64,000 nucleotides of DNA, from positions 43,764,129 to 43,828,128 of the forward strand of contig NC_091932.1 in the NCBI RefSeq assembly GCF_041260155.1, written 5' to 3'. Positions 12,801 to 22,458 of this stretch are shown one piece after another (positions within the stretch are counted from its first letter, which is position 1; every line of letters begins with the position of its first letter). The notes under the pieces were generated by a model, which saw only the letters and a list, made by a program, of their open reading frames with translations, had not been told where the DNA came from and did not search any database. The translations under genes were made by a program, and so were the position numbers. Source of the stretch: Ptychodera flava. Its lineage: Eukaryota > Hemichordata > Enteropneusta > Ptychoderidae.

Positions 12801-14592
12801 CTTTCTCTCTTTCAAGCAGAATTGCCAACCATCCTCTTCCTCCCCATACCCCATCCCTACACTCTCCCCATGCCCCATCCCTGCTCTCTCCCCATGCCCC
12901 CTCCCTACTCTCCACATGCCCCCTCCCTACTCTCTCCCCATGCCCCCTCCCTACTCTCTCCACATGCCCCCTCCCTACTCTCTCCCCATGCCCCATCCCT
13001 ACTCTCTCCACATGCCCCTCCCTACTCTCTCTCCATGCCCCATCCCTACTCTCTCCACATGCCCCCTCCCTACTCTCTCCACATGCCCCCTCCCTACTCT
13101 CTCCACATGCCCCCTCCCTACTCTCTCCACATGTCCCCTCCCTACTCTCTCCACATGCCCCCATGCCCCATCCCTACTCTCTCCACATGCCCCCTCCCTA
13201 CTCTCTCCACATGCCCCCTCCCTACTCTCTCCACATGCCCCCTCCCTACTCTCTCCACATGCCCCATCCCTACTCTCTCCACATGCCCCATCCCTACTCT
13301 CTCCACATGCCCCCTCCCTACTCTCTCCACATGCCCCATCCCTACTCTCTCCACATGCCCCCATGCCCCATCCCTGCTCTCTCCACATGCCCCCTCCCTA
13401 CTCTCTCCCACATGCCCCCTCCCTACTCTCTCCACATGCCCCCTCCCTACTCTCCCACATGCCCCCTCCCTACTCTCTCCACATGCCCCCTCCCTACTCT
13501 CTCCACATGCCCCCTCCCTACTCTCTCCCCATGCCCCCTCCCTACTCTCTCCAAATGCCCCATCCCTACTCTCTCCCCTACATTCTTTAGTTCATGCAGT
13601 GCACACACGAGATACACTGTTACATCTAAAACAGATTTTAAAACATGTTTTAAAGGTGACCCAGTTTATTTATGAGTGGGGAATACATTTTGATTTTTCT
13701 TGAACTCTCCAAATGTCATGATTAAACATTATCGCTTTCCCAAAATAAATAAAACAAAAAAAAAATGTAATTTATAATGGAGAAAAATTAAGCAGATTTA
13801 TTTACTGTATCTCTTCATAGCTGTACAGTGAAAGCACAATTATATAGGCAATGAAAATGATGAAGATGTGTCTCCCTTTTGTGCAAACAGTTTAGCAGCA
13901 ATGAAACTTTAGTTTATAAAATAGATGAAAAATGAACAAAATAGAAGAAACTTTCAATGCTTTGTGTGAATTGCTTATTGCAATCTAGTTTTGTATTGTA
14001 TATTGCCTGTGTGGGATTTCAAGAAGCCAATAAAATTGATACCAGAAGCACTGGTGTCACTGTATTCCCAGAATTCCCTATCACGGCAATAAAGGCACAG
14101 AACATGACTAATTCAGGGGAAGAGGAAGAGTGTCAGTAGCGGGTGGGGTGGGGTTGGGGGAGGGCAATTTACTCAGTACATTAATGGTCAAACACTGTAA
14201 GAATTTGCTATCAGTAATGTCAAGATTGTAATGTTTTCATCTAGCACTGCAACCATACTGCAACCATTGGGTATAGCTGGTCTTTAATGGTTCTAATAAA
14301 TGATATCTTCTTCATTTCAAAATAGGTGATGGCACATTGCAAACCCCATTGTCTTCCAACATTTTCTCTTCCAGCAATTGAATTTGTTTTTTCATCCTCA
14401 TTCTAACTTGTGGGTTTGCCTTGCAATAATATGAGTTGCTTCAGAGTTTATTGATATGAAAGACATGTCAGTTTGATTTAGAGTTGATATTGTTTAACTT
14501 TCTTCAATTTTCAGGTGGATTATGGAACTGTCAGATATGAGATTGTTGACCTTCAGAAGTCACCATCTAGAGCAGCATCTTTCTGGGTCTAA
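3824..14592 (+). CDS. 3' end of an unidentified gene (four candidate exons)
   Basis: Four candidate exons on the + strand can be chained: 3824-3880, 6034-6118, 6449-6499 and 14515-14592. They read in one frame across the junctions to a stop. The peptide contains DDMMAKLSEIERNINL, then a serine/proline-containing low-complexity stretch (STPERGSTP) and a C-terminal exon ending SPSRAASFWV. The end (Phe at -2, Val at 0) has the form of a class II PDZ ligand. The first three exons look like a cytoplasmic or scaffold tail; I do not recognise the family. The joint between exons 1 and 2 is well supported by phase. The donor of exon 3 (GTGCTG) is weak, and the 8-kb intron could hide further exons. Reading on past 6499 gives another stop about 45 bp later, so an alternative terminal exon is possible. 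The 5' part lies left of the window. Confidence 0.5.
4390..4455. repeat. Short tandem duplication (about 30 bp x 2)
   Basis: The segment ACATTTACTGATCTGTCAAG with CAAYACGT is present twice in a row. No function is suggested. Confidence 0.7.
6034..6118 (+). CDS. Unidentified + strand gene, exon
   Basis: A good acceptor (TTGTCAATGCAG) precedes it and a GTAGGT donor follows. It encodes PSMDGFDPEVLSHRTSGLG followed by RNKKGTFDG, 28 codons after completing the split Leu codon, and leaves in phase 0. It is polar and basic, as in a cytoplasmic tail or linker. Confidence 0.55.
6211..6316. repeat. 22-bp minisatellite, about 5 copies
   Basis: The unit is close to AGCATTGAGATTAGCAATCA plus TT. It lies between the exons ending at 6118 and starting at 6449, so inside a 330-bp intron. 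Confidence 0.9.
6449..6499 (+). CDS. Unidentified + strand gene, exon (3' border uncertain)
   Basis: The acceptor is TTGACTTCAG and entry is phase 0. It encodes QSTPERGSTPVTGSFKY. The chosen donor, GTGCTG after the Tyr codon, is weak but is the one that joins in frame to the exon at 14515. Alternatives are a GTAGTT donor 15 bp earlier (phase 1, which would lead to an early stop) or reading on to the TAA at 6545-6547 as an alternative last exon. Confidence 0.4.
6745..6952. repeat. About 58-bp tandem repeat, 3-4 imperfect copies
   Basis: Each copy carries AATGTTACCGGTGTTCCCC, a GGTATATCAATGCAATCAGA stretch and GGGGACAGCAGA. Overlapping open frames here are made by the repeat and are not genes. 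Confidence 0.85.
7350..8270. mobile_element. TIR DNA transposon, non-autonomous, 5-bp target duplication
   Basis: The left end reads CAGTTCGTGTACACTCTAAA and the right end is its reverse complement (TTTGAGTGTACACGAACTG), with about 32 bp of near-perfect terminal inverted repeat ending in ATAGGAGACRTT. ATATG stands directly outside both ends and is the likely target-site duplication. The 921-bp body has no long reading frame, so it depended on a transposase supplied elsewhere. The superfamily is not certain; a 5-bp duplication is unusual among common animal TIR families. It lies in the large last intron of the left-hand gene. Confidence 0.85.
8551..9040. repeat. About 49-bp minisatellite with embedded GT run, about 10 copies
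   Basis: The unit is AGTGTAGACACTGAGTACAC, then TGTCAGTGTG, a variable (GT)n run, and CTGTCATGTCAC. Copies differ mostly in the length of the GT run, as expected from slippage. It lies in an intron. Confidence 0.95.
11404..11466. repeat. TTTA / TTCA microsatellite
   Basis: Interleaved TTTA and TTCA tetranucleotides form a simple repeat. Confidence 0.9.
12838..13582. repeat. 24-bp pyrimidine-rich minisatellite, about 30 copies
   Basis: The unit is CTCTCCACATGCCCCCTCCC plus TACT. Copies vary mainly in CCCCCT versus CCCCAT and CCACATG versus CCCCATG, and a few single-base or 9-bp changes shift register. Because 24 is a multiple of three and the unit has no stop on either strand in several frames, long frames (up to 301 codons on +, about 129 on -) appear over the array. 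These are artefacts. One strand is almost purely C/T, which can favour unusual DNA structure. Confidence 0.95.
14515..14592 (+). CDS. Unidentified + strand gene, last exon
   Basis: The polypyrimidine tract and TTTTCAG acceptor are strong. The phase-0 reading gives VDYGTVRYEIVDLQKSPSRA followed by ASFWV and a TAA stop; the other frames close at once. It looks like a conserved C-terminal tail with a possible PDZ-binding end. Confidence 0.55.
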   Translation: MDYGTVRYEIVDLQKSPSRAASFWV

Positions 14593-16545
14593 ACTGACTT
14601 TTCAATCCACATATCAAACCATTTATTCTCCTTCTTGTATCATTTGATTTGATGTATGCTGTTGTTTACCCTGGTATTAGCAGGGCAGACTGAAAGTGTT
14701 GAGTTCTGTTTAGCTATACTGCCATGATAAACCAGTCATCAATTGAATCTTGATGCCATGGTATCCACAGTTGAACTGCCATCACCAATACATCATGAAA
14801 ACCAGATGTATTAGTGTCTCTGATAAGCCAACAGTGTGGTTACCAGACACTGTGCTATCAAATGAGTCAATGTTTGCTCTTATTTTGTCTGGTAGTCTTT
14901 CTTTCTGATTTGACAATATGATACTTTTCGCTGTCTGTTTCCAACTGAAATTCTAGAACACAAGGTTGTTTTAGTTTTAGTTAAGTCAGGCCAGACCAAA
15001 CCACTTAAAGTGAGAGGGGAGACTGTAGGTGTTTCCACAAATCAATCCAATGATACCAGAACTGAGATGTGTGGATGGAAAAGTCACCATAAACTAGGTT
15101 TTTACATTGAACTAGTGCAGCAGTTGCCAAACATTTTATTTTTGTTCAAATAGGGAAATACAATAAAACCTTGAATTATATATATCTGTGTGCTAAGCCT
15201 AGTTGTGCAGGGTAAATTCTAGATTTGTAATATATAATTATAGTTTGTCTACTTTGATCCCTGAAACATTGTACAAATTGCATTTTAAAAACACAAATAT
15301 ATGTAAAACTATAGAAACAATTTTCCCATAAAAGAAATTCATTGTTGCCTTTTATTACATGCTGGGCATTAATATTAAAGAATAATTTAATAAATAGCAA
15401 GAAAAATGTATAACACCTTGCAGTATCTTATGGAATACAAAGTCTTGAAAATTTCAGTGTCATAGCAGAAAATTCTGATAAGCCTTTTTTCAAATGAGTT
15501 TCTGGTATGCTACTTCCAAATTGTTACTCATCAGAAAGTAAGTAGTGTGTGCTCTTTGCCGTCCAAGAGTTAAATGAAGGATTTAGAATACACTGTTTGT
15601 AAGAAAAGATAGTTGTTCAGGTCCATGCTTGTAAGGTGTTATAAGTTTTGATTTTATCTTTTTACACAGGATTTTTATAACTTTGTTATCACTTTGTACT
15701 GTATTGTACACTTTGTAATTTTTGAAAAGTTGTGGATGTTTATGCTAAAGTGAGCGTCTTTAGTCTTATTAGTTTCCATGGTTTCAAAAAGCTATGAGAG
15801 CGTATGTACATTTGTTTATCGGCTAGAATGACCTAAAATTTTCACTTTTAATCACAACTTTTTAAAATATTCAGCTTTGTTTGTTGAGTGGTGCTGATCA
15901 GTCTTTGTGTTCAAGTTCACAAGTGTGCACAGTCTGTGACTACGGAATACATATACCATTGTAATAAGAAGAAAATATTCTGAAAACATTTGAAGGGAAA
16001 CAATACAACTGTAATAGAATTATTGGATTGTAATCTGTAAAATAGCTAGTTAATTGGTCAAACTACTGAGTGTTGTCAACGCTATTCTGGCCTTTTACTT
16101 GGTCAATACTTTTATAATAAAAATATCAGAAATAGTGCAGCAACAGGGTGTGTCAATGAAACACCAACTTTTATCCGTCTTGAAAATAAAAAAAACTACT
16201 CTGAACATTCCATATTGATATTAGTATTTTATTCTGAAAGCTCAAATTGTCTTAATGTACAAAGGAAAGGATATATTTATATTTCCAGGTTACCAAGAGT
16301 GTATCTTATAGAGTGTGGATAGCGCCCTCTCTGGTGAAAGTGTAGATATCATTTTTACATTTTTTCCCCTATGAGCATGTCTTGTTGTACACAGTAAGTT
16401 TTTACACCCTAACAAATTTATCATGTACATTCCATAAAGTATAGTTTTTAATGTTTAAGGTTTTGTCCATGCTTTTTATACATCGGTATTCACTTGAAAA
16501 AAATGCCAAATGACTGTTAAATGATTTCTTACCTTGTATAATAAA
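14593..16545 (+). other. Probable 3' untranslated region of the left-hand gene
   Basis: No coding exon was seen after the TAA at 14590-14592. An AATAAA at 16540-16545 is the clearest polyadenylation-signal candidate, which would give a 3' UTR of about 2 kb. Other A/T-rich hexamers exist, so the end is an inference. Confidence 0.35.
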
Positions 16546-17067
16546 TGTTTTATTTATTAAAATGACTTATTGTGGCTAGTGACTTTGTCTTCCACACATG
16601 CTTATACCTCAGTTTTAATTTCAAAGTAGGATCACGTCTCAGTAGAAGATGAAATACTCCCATAAAAAGTACCTCAAAATAGATAAGGTGATCATCCAGG
16701 CAAGGTTGCTTTCTAAAGTTTTCTCTCCATACTTCAGAAAAGGGCAATTTCAATCTGGATGCAATGCTGCATTTTGGGAAGATCAACTGTAAACAATCAG
16801 TTGTCTACATGATTTTAGAATAAACTGTCAAAAGATCGAATTTACCTGACATCACACAATGATACCAACGTTTCAAGGATAGTATTCAAGTTTGTAAGCA
16901 AAATATAGAAATTGCTGTTCTTATTTGCACCCTATCTCATAAAGACTCAAATCCAAGGTACCAGGCTAATTTTTCTAAAGGAGTTAATATCATTAAAAAT
17001 TAATTCTTTTATTCAGAAATGTGTTCATGGCCTTGTATCCCGTATGTGATATGCTCACATTCTGTAT

Positions 17068-17398
17068 TTAAAGGGACAAAGTCGGCCAATTTTTCATGAA
17101 TTTTGTTTGATACGAGATATTATTTATATTGTTTGACCTGTAGAAAGATGCTAAATGAATGGGTGACCATGCCTATATTCGACCCAGGTTTAGACATGAT
17201 ACATGAAACCATTGCGAAAACGAATTAATGGTCATGACCATTAACTCATTTTTGCGATGGTTTCATCAGTCTAAAACTGGGGTCGAATATATGCATGGTC
17301 TGCCCCATTCATTTAGTATCTTCCAACATGTCAAACAATATAAGTAGTATCTTGCATCAAACAAAATTTACGAAAAATGGCCGACTTTGTCCCTTTAA
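17068..17398. mobile_element. Palindromic TTAA-flanked MITE, family B (copy 1)
   Basis: The element begins TTAAAGGGACAAAGTCGGCC and ends with the reverse complement, GGCCGACTTTGTCCCTTTAA. The two halves pair over nearly their whole length around a centre at AATGGTCATGACCATT, so a single strand would fold into one 330-nt hairpin. A second, more decayed copy is at 61169-61496. TTAA at both ends is the target duplication. There is no reading frame. Confidence 0.9.
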
Positions 17399-17671
17399 GG
17401 GCATGTCAGTTTAAAATTAGCAATTGACGCAATCTCACAGGACAACGAAAAGACAACCTGTCTGTGTCACATCCATATCATTTGTGTCAATTAGCCCTGG
17501 GGAAGTTACTTCCATTACTTGCCAATATATATATGTTGCTACCTTTTATGGTTGGGTTTTGTGGGACTTTGGGGCAATAAATTTCAGTGTACAACCAGGA
17601 TCTAAAGTTCAGTATGATTGCATCCACCAAAATTTAGGCCAAACATTGCAATATTCTAGAAGAAACTATTG

Positions 17672-17785
17672 CTTTTTATAAAAACATTTTCGTTTTGTAA
17701 AAAATCATTTTCTTTGTGTAAAAACCCATTTTCTCTGTGTAAAAAGCTATTTTCTTTGTGTAAAATCCATTTTCTTTTGGAGGAA
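17672..17785. repeat. About 28-bp tandem repeat, 4 copies
   Basis: Copies of a CATTTTCTTTGTGTAAAAA-like unit stand in a row, A/T rich and imperfect. Confidence 0.7.
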
Positions 17786-20375
17786 CCGTGATTGAAATTG
17801 ACCTGGCCAGAGTTAGATTAAAAGTCAGCCTAGATCGATAAATCCAAAAAGTCCATTAATGCATTAAAAAATGAATCAATTTAAACTTGCCTGATGACAA
17901 GGGTCAAAGGTTATAGAGGTTTAAAAAGGTGTCCCAAAATAATGGGTTTTAGGTGTAAAATGGGGTAGTCGGTAAAATAGTTGTAGTTGGTAAATAAAGT
18001 GGTTTGATTGTATTGATAAACAGAAACAATAATGGCTGTGTCTGAGGGGGCAGTTGGGTGAAAAGGTTATAGCCAGATCAAGTGAACGTGTCATATTACC
18101 GGATTTTCCAGTTTTAATATTAGCTATATTAGTTCATGATACAATATTTCAGTCTGATGTCTATATCTACTGTTATCAGAGCCACCTCTCTCTGTGTTTG
18201 TGTGTAACATAATACCATAGCTTTTCCGGTTTCTATTTCAGTATTTTATTGAAGGCATATCGGCTGAACTGTACTTTTCATGCAATGACTCCCAAGTGGC
18301 CACAATGTTGCAATCTTAGTTGCCTTTTTGTCAATAATTACACTTTACATGCAAAACTTGATTGTTTCAAACTGAATGTTCGCCAAAAATTATTTTTCTT
18401 TCTCAAGCTCACACATTCAGTTGTATACTTAAGCAATACAGCACACCCAGCGACGGTATACAATGAGATTTTGACCATTTTACGACATTTATGCACGAGC
18501 ATAAAATGAAGTGGTCTACCGTTGCTGGATGTGATTTCATGCTGTTATATTATCATCATCAGTATATTGAAATTCTGGCATGGAAAGTCAAAATAAGGAT
18601 TTTTGCACTTGCCGAAAGCTCACATTCGTGCAACCGTGGTATATTGCGAACATGCCACAGTTCGTTTCACGTCTTGACCAATAAGATTGCTGCATTTGCA
18701 CCATCCGTATGCTGGTATGATATAATTATAGATGTGGATAATATTGCTCTACATTATGAGTCAAAATAATTCTTAGAGAAGGCTGCTCTATGTGTAATGT
18801 TACAATTCCACAACCCTATGTCGACCCATTTTGTAAAAAACATCTTATCTACATTGAAAAATCAGAAAAGATTTTGTCTTTAGGAACTCACTTTCATTAA
18901 AAGTGTTAAAAGATTTTTATGGAGAAATAGACGGAAACATTGCTCAAGGTAATCAGCAAATTGCAATAATTATTCCATATTTCCTTTGCTTCAAATAAAG
19001 ACTCCCTACACCAAAGACAAGACATTTATCCTGCAGCATCCTGAGCATAAACTAATAACATCATCTGCAAGGTACCACAGTACATAGATCATAAAACGTG
19101 ACAAAAGATTAACTTGGATTTCAAACTAGCAGTGTAAGCCATCTTATGTCCATACTTTTATTTATGAATTAGATTACATTTCTCACTGATGAAAATGAAA
19201 ATCTATTTCATTAAAAAAAAAAAGCATGTGGTAGTTAACACTATCTATTCATCCTTCTCCCTCACTTTCTAAACCTATTTAGTCTGATAATAAATGATCA
19301 TTATTTTTGCTTTAAGCAAATGTCACATTTTCATGGACAACGGACAGCAACAGTGTCAGATCAAAATGAGATCTTTTTTATCAATTATTATACATGTTTA
19401 GAAGTCATATAAAGGCTTGACATGAATCACATGTATTCAAAATGAAAATCATCTGGAAGTTAGCATTCCAATGTGTGATTAACTTTCATTAGCAACATTT
19501 CCAAGTTTATTGTAGTTACAATTCACCAGAAAATAGGAAACATTTCCTGTATTAAACCACTGTGATCAAAAATTGTCATTTGATAGTTTTAAATTTCAGG
19601 TTAACTCTTACTGGTAGTTTCTCTGAAGGGTAGATATATTATTAAGTACTAGTGAGGAAACCAGGAAATCTAGTTGTGACTTCGAGAGAGGCTTGATATT
19701 TACCTCATCATGGGAATTTCTCCTAAATGCTGCCCACACCTACCCATTTCATGACAATGGTTTTGCTCATACTCATTACATTCAAAGGTAAAGTTGGACA
19801 TCTATTGGGAGAAGAGGGTGAACACATTAAAGTTTACATTTGCCATATGTAAGGAAATGTTACTTTTTTTTAATGGCAAACTATGTCATTCAAATGATCT
19901 TTGGTAGAACAGGCAGTCGTAACTTTGTATCAAATGTCTTGTACAATTCAGTAATGCTGGTCATGATGTTTGCATATCACTTCGTGACATCAACACTATT
20001 AGTATCCATGTACTTTGTACACAATACAGAGAAGAAACAAAAAGATGTATGTTACAGAAACAATGACAATCACAGCTGCCCCCCCCCCCCCATATAAAAA
20101 CAAATATACAATAAGGCAATAACCCCTACAAGTAGTAAGTTCACCTGCCTTGCCTAGCTTTTCTATTTTTATACATTAAGTTATTAAAGAGCCTTCCTGA
20201 TTTCAAACTCCTAATCCTACATGAGCTTTGGTATATCCCAACATTTGTTAATAGTAAAATTGGACTTGTACATTTAGAAATTGGGGTGAAACAGCTTGAG
20301 ATATTCAACATTTCTTTCTATAATGCCTTAATATTCAAACCATCATTGTATCCTTGCAGTAGTTCTAAACTTGCA

Positions 20376-20469
20376 TCAACCCCCCCCCCCTCCCCCCCAA
20401 ACACATTTCAAAACATAACAGACTTGCATCAAAACCCCCCAAAACACATTTCAAAACATAACAGACTTG
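20376..20469. repeat. 41-bp direct duplication beside poly-C runs
   Basis: The segment CCAAACACATTTCAAAACAT followed by AACAGACTTGCAT is present twice, each copy next to a C-run. It reads as a simple tandem duplication. Confidence 0.75.
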
Positions 20470-20979
20470 CATTTCTGACAAACATGTCCAGATAGTTTGA
20501 TCCAGGCAGTGGAAAAGCAGCACAGGGTTTTACATTGAAGAAATCACTCATATGACGATCTTCTTCATCACAACAAATGTTTATGTGACTCTACGACTTG
20601 ATGAGAAATAGCAAACCAGACATCCTACAATTACATCATACTTTTTTTTTCCATTTCACATTTTTTGTAAAATTATCAAAGAAACCGTGACATTGCATGT
20701 GTACTTTCATACAGATAGATTTCACTGGAGGTGTAGAAATATTGGTGTATAAAAGTCGGTCGAAGCATGTGTATGTAAGTGTAACATTCACAAACATCAA
20801 TGGCTTTGTGACTGGAACAGGGCATCAAGATCATTGAAACAAAAAGTTATCTCAACTCAGTTTTAGTGCTAAACTGATGTGTACCTTGCCATGGTGCAAA
20901 TCAAATCAAAATGTATGACAAAGTTAATCAAGGCTGCAATCCCTGAGGTGTTTGCTGTAATCATTGATATATTCACACT

Positions 20980-21045
20980 GCTAAGAGTGATGTAGTAGTT
21001 GTAACAATACTCACACTGCTAAGAGTGATGTAGCAGTTGTAACTA
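20980..21045. repeat. About 33-bp tandem duplication
   Basis: CTCACACTGCTAAGAGTGAT with GTAGYAGTTGTAAC occurs twice in direct order. Confidence 0.65.
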
Positions 21046-21910
21046 GTAGTTGTAACAAACTCAAATGGCTGTGTGTGTACTGATGCAACTCAAAGAGTAG
21101 GAAGAAATTAAAGCAAAGTACACATAATGGAAGAAATGGTATTTTTTAATAATGCCTTTGGTTTTTGATATTTGGGTTGAGGTCTGTGGAGATGCTTGCC
21201 ATGTACAGAGGTAGCTGTATTAGCAGTGATGCTAACTGAAACATTGACTTCAAACTAAAGTCCAGACATCTAAGGAGTCCATGGTTACATGTGGATGCAG
21301 CCATCGATTCTGCAAGATAACTTTTGAATACGCAGCCATCTTAAAAAGTGCTGGCTGTCTATAAATCCTGTCTGAGATAACATTCAAGCATCTTGGTGTC
21401 TCGTTCTTGACTAATGTCATTTTTTTGACAACTTTCTTCAAAATGTTTGCAGTGCAAACAACATGGCAGTCATGTGAACACACTTAACGATGAAAAAATT
21501 GACATCTGAAATGTAGTGCTTTGTAGAAATTGTAGATATGGATCAAGTTCTGCTGTGTCAACATCAACTCTGACATTATAAGTGTTGTTATCTACCACTA
21601 GTTGTAGATTATCAACGGAGGATTCTGACTAAAACTTTGCTATCAGTCCTCCCTAATTCTGTAAAGTAATTATACTAATTCAAGACAAAACAGTGTGAAA
21701 GAGTTAATGATTACATCAAGAAAACCTTCAAAGATAGTGAAAAAAGGGCAGTTTGAAATGAAAGATGATAAGTTTTATTATAATTGTACCAAAACAAAGT
21801 TATACCTATGCTTCAGAATTCATACAATAATACACTACTTCTGGAATGTGCTTGAAAATCTTTAGCATCCACTTTTGTGCATTTCCATTCTCTTGAAAGT
21901 CTGTTTATGA

Positions 21911-22002
21911 AAAAAGAAACTGGCCAAGATATCAAGTAAACTGGCCAAGATGTCAAGTAAACTGGCCAAGATGTCAAGTAAACCGGCCAAGATGTGAAGT
22001 AA
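21911..22002. repeat. 22-bp minisatellite, 4 copies
   Basis: The unit is AACTGGCCAAGATGTCAAGT plus AA. It lies in the candidate 3' UTR of TBPL1; the open frame on the - strand over it is repeat-derived. Confidence 0.85.
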
Positions 22003-22354
22003 ACTAACAATGTGTGACATAACGCCTTATGAATGGTAAAGCCTCACACTATCAAGTTTTCAAAACATCAAGACTTGGTTCACTTCATCAAAAATATTGA
22101 CAAGGATGTTGACATTGAAAGTTCTTCTTAAACTTTGCCATACCCCTGTAACCACCAAAACACCTCCATGTACAGTGTAAGGTCCAATTCTTAAGTACTA
22201 TCTCTAGAACAGCAGATACATACTATTTTCACTCATCATGACAACCCCTCATCCAACATAGTAGCCCACCCCTCACCGCAAGTAGTGGTCTGTCCTGGCT
22301 ATTGTCTACTGCTTGAAAAACTACAGAAAAGCACATTACAGGGTAAGTTTGGGT

Positions 22355-22458
22355 TCAATCCCTGTCCTTGTAGTCTCTTGCTTCAACTTTAGGTTTGGGC
22401 ATCTTGTGTTCATGTACTAATGGGTAGATGTGTTGCACTGCTAGCTGGATATTCTCCA
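22355..22458 (-). CDS. TBPL1: TBPL1 last coding exon
   Basis: The acceptor is GCGCCATCAG. After completing a Val codon it encodes ENIQLAVQHIYPLVHEHKMP followed by KPKVEARDYKDRD and TGA. IQLAVQHIYPLV aligns with the terminal helix of TBPL1 (AVATAVEQIYPFV in human). The tail is basic and slightly longer than in vertebrates. Confidence 0.9.

Larger units (their letters stand above)
16546..22354. other. Intergenic stretch between convergent genes
   Basis: No supported gene was found. The stretch holds a palindromic TTAA element (17068-17398), short tandem repeats (17672-17785, 20376-20469, 20980-21045, 21911-22002) and C-rich runs. Its right part is likely to include the 3' UTR of TBPL1: on the - strand an AATAAA corresponds to 21774-21779. 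Confidence 0.5.

Noticed and set aside
12784-13703. Long overlapping reading frames (up to 301 codons) on both strands, proline/serine/histidine or glycine/glutamate rich
   Set aside because: They lie wholly on a 24-bp minisatellite whose length is a multiple of three and whose unit lacks stops, so open frames are expected on both strands. No splice sites, domain or flanking coding sequence supports a gene.
22345-22370. GGGTTCAATCCC resembling a tRNA B box
   Set aside because: It overlaps the TBPL1 stop codon region. No A box or cloverleaf can be formed at the right distance.
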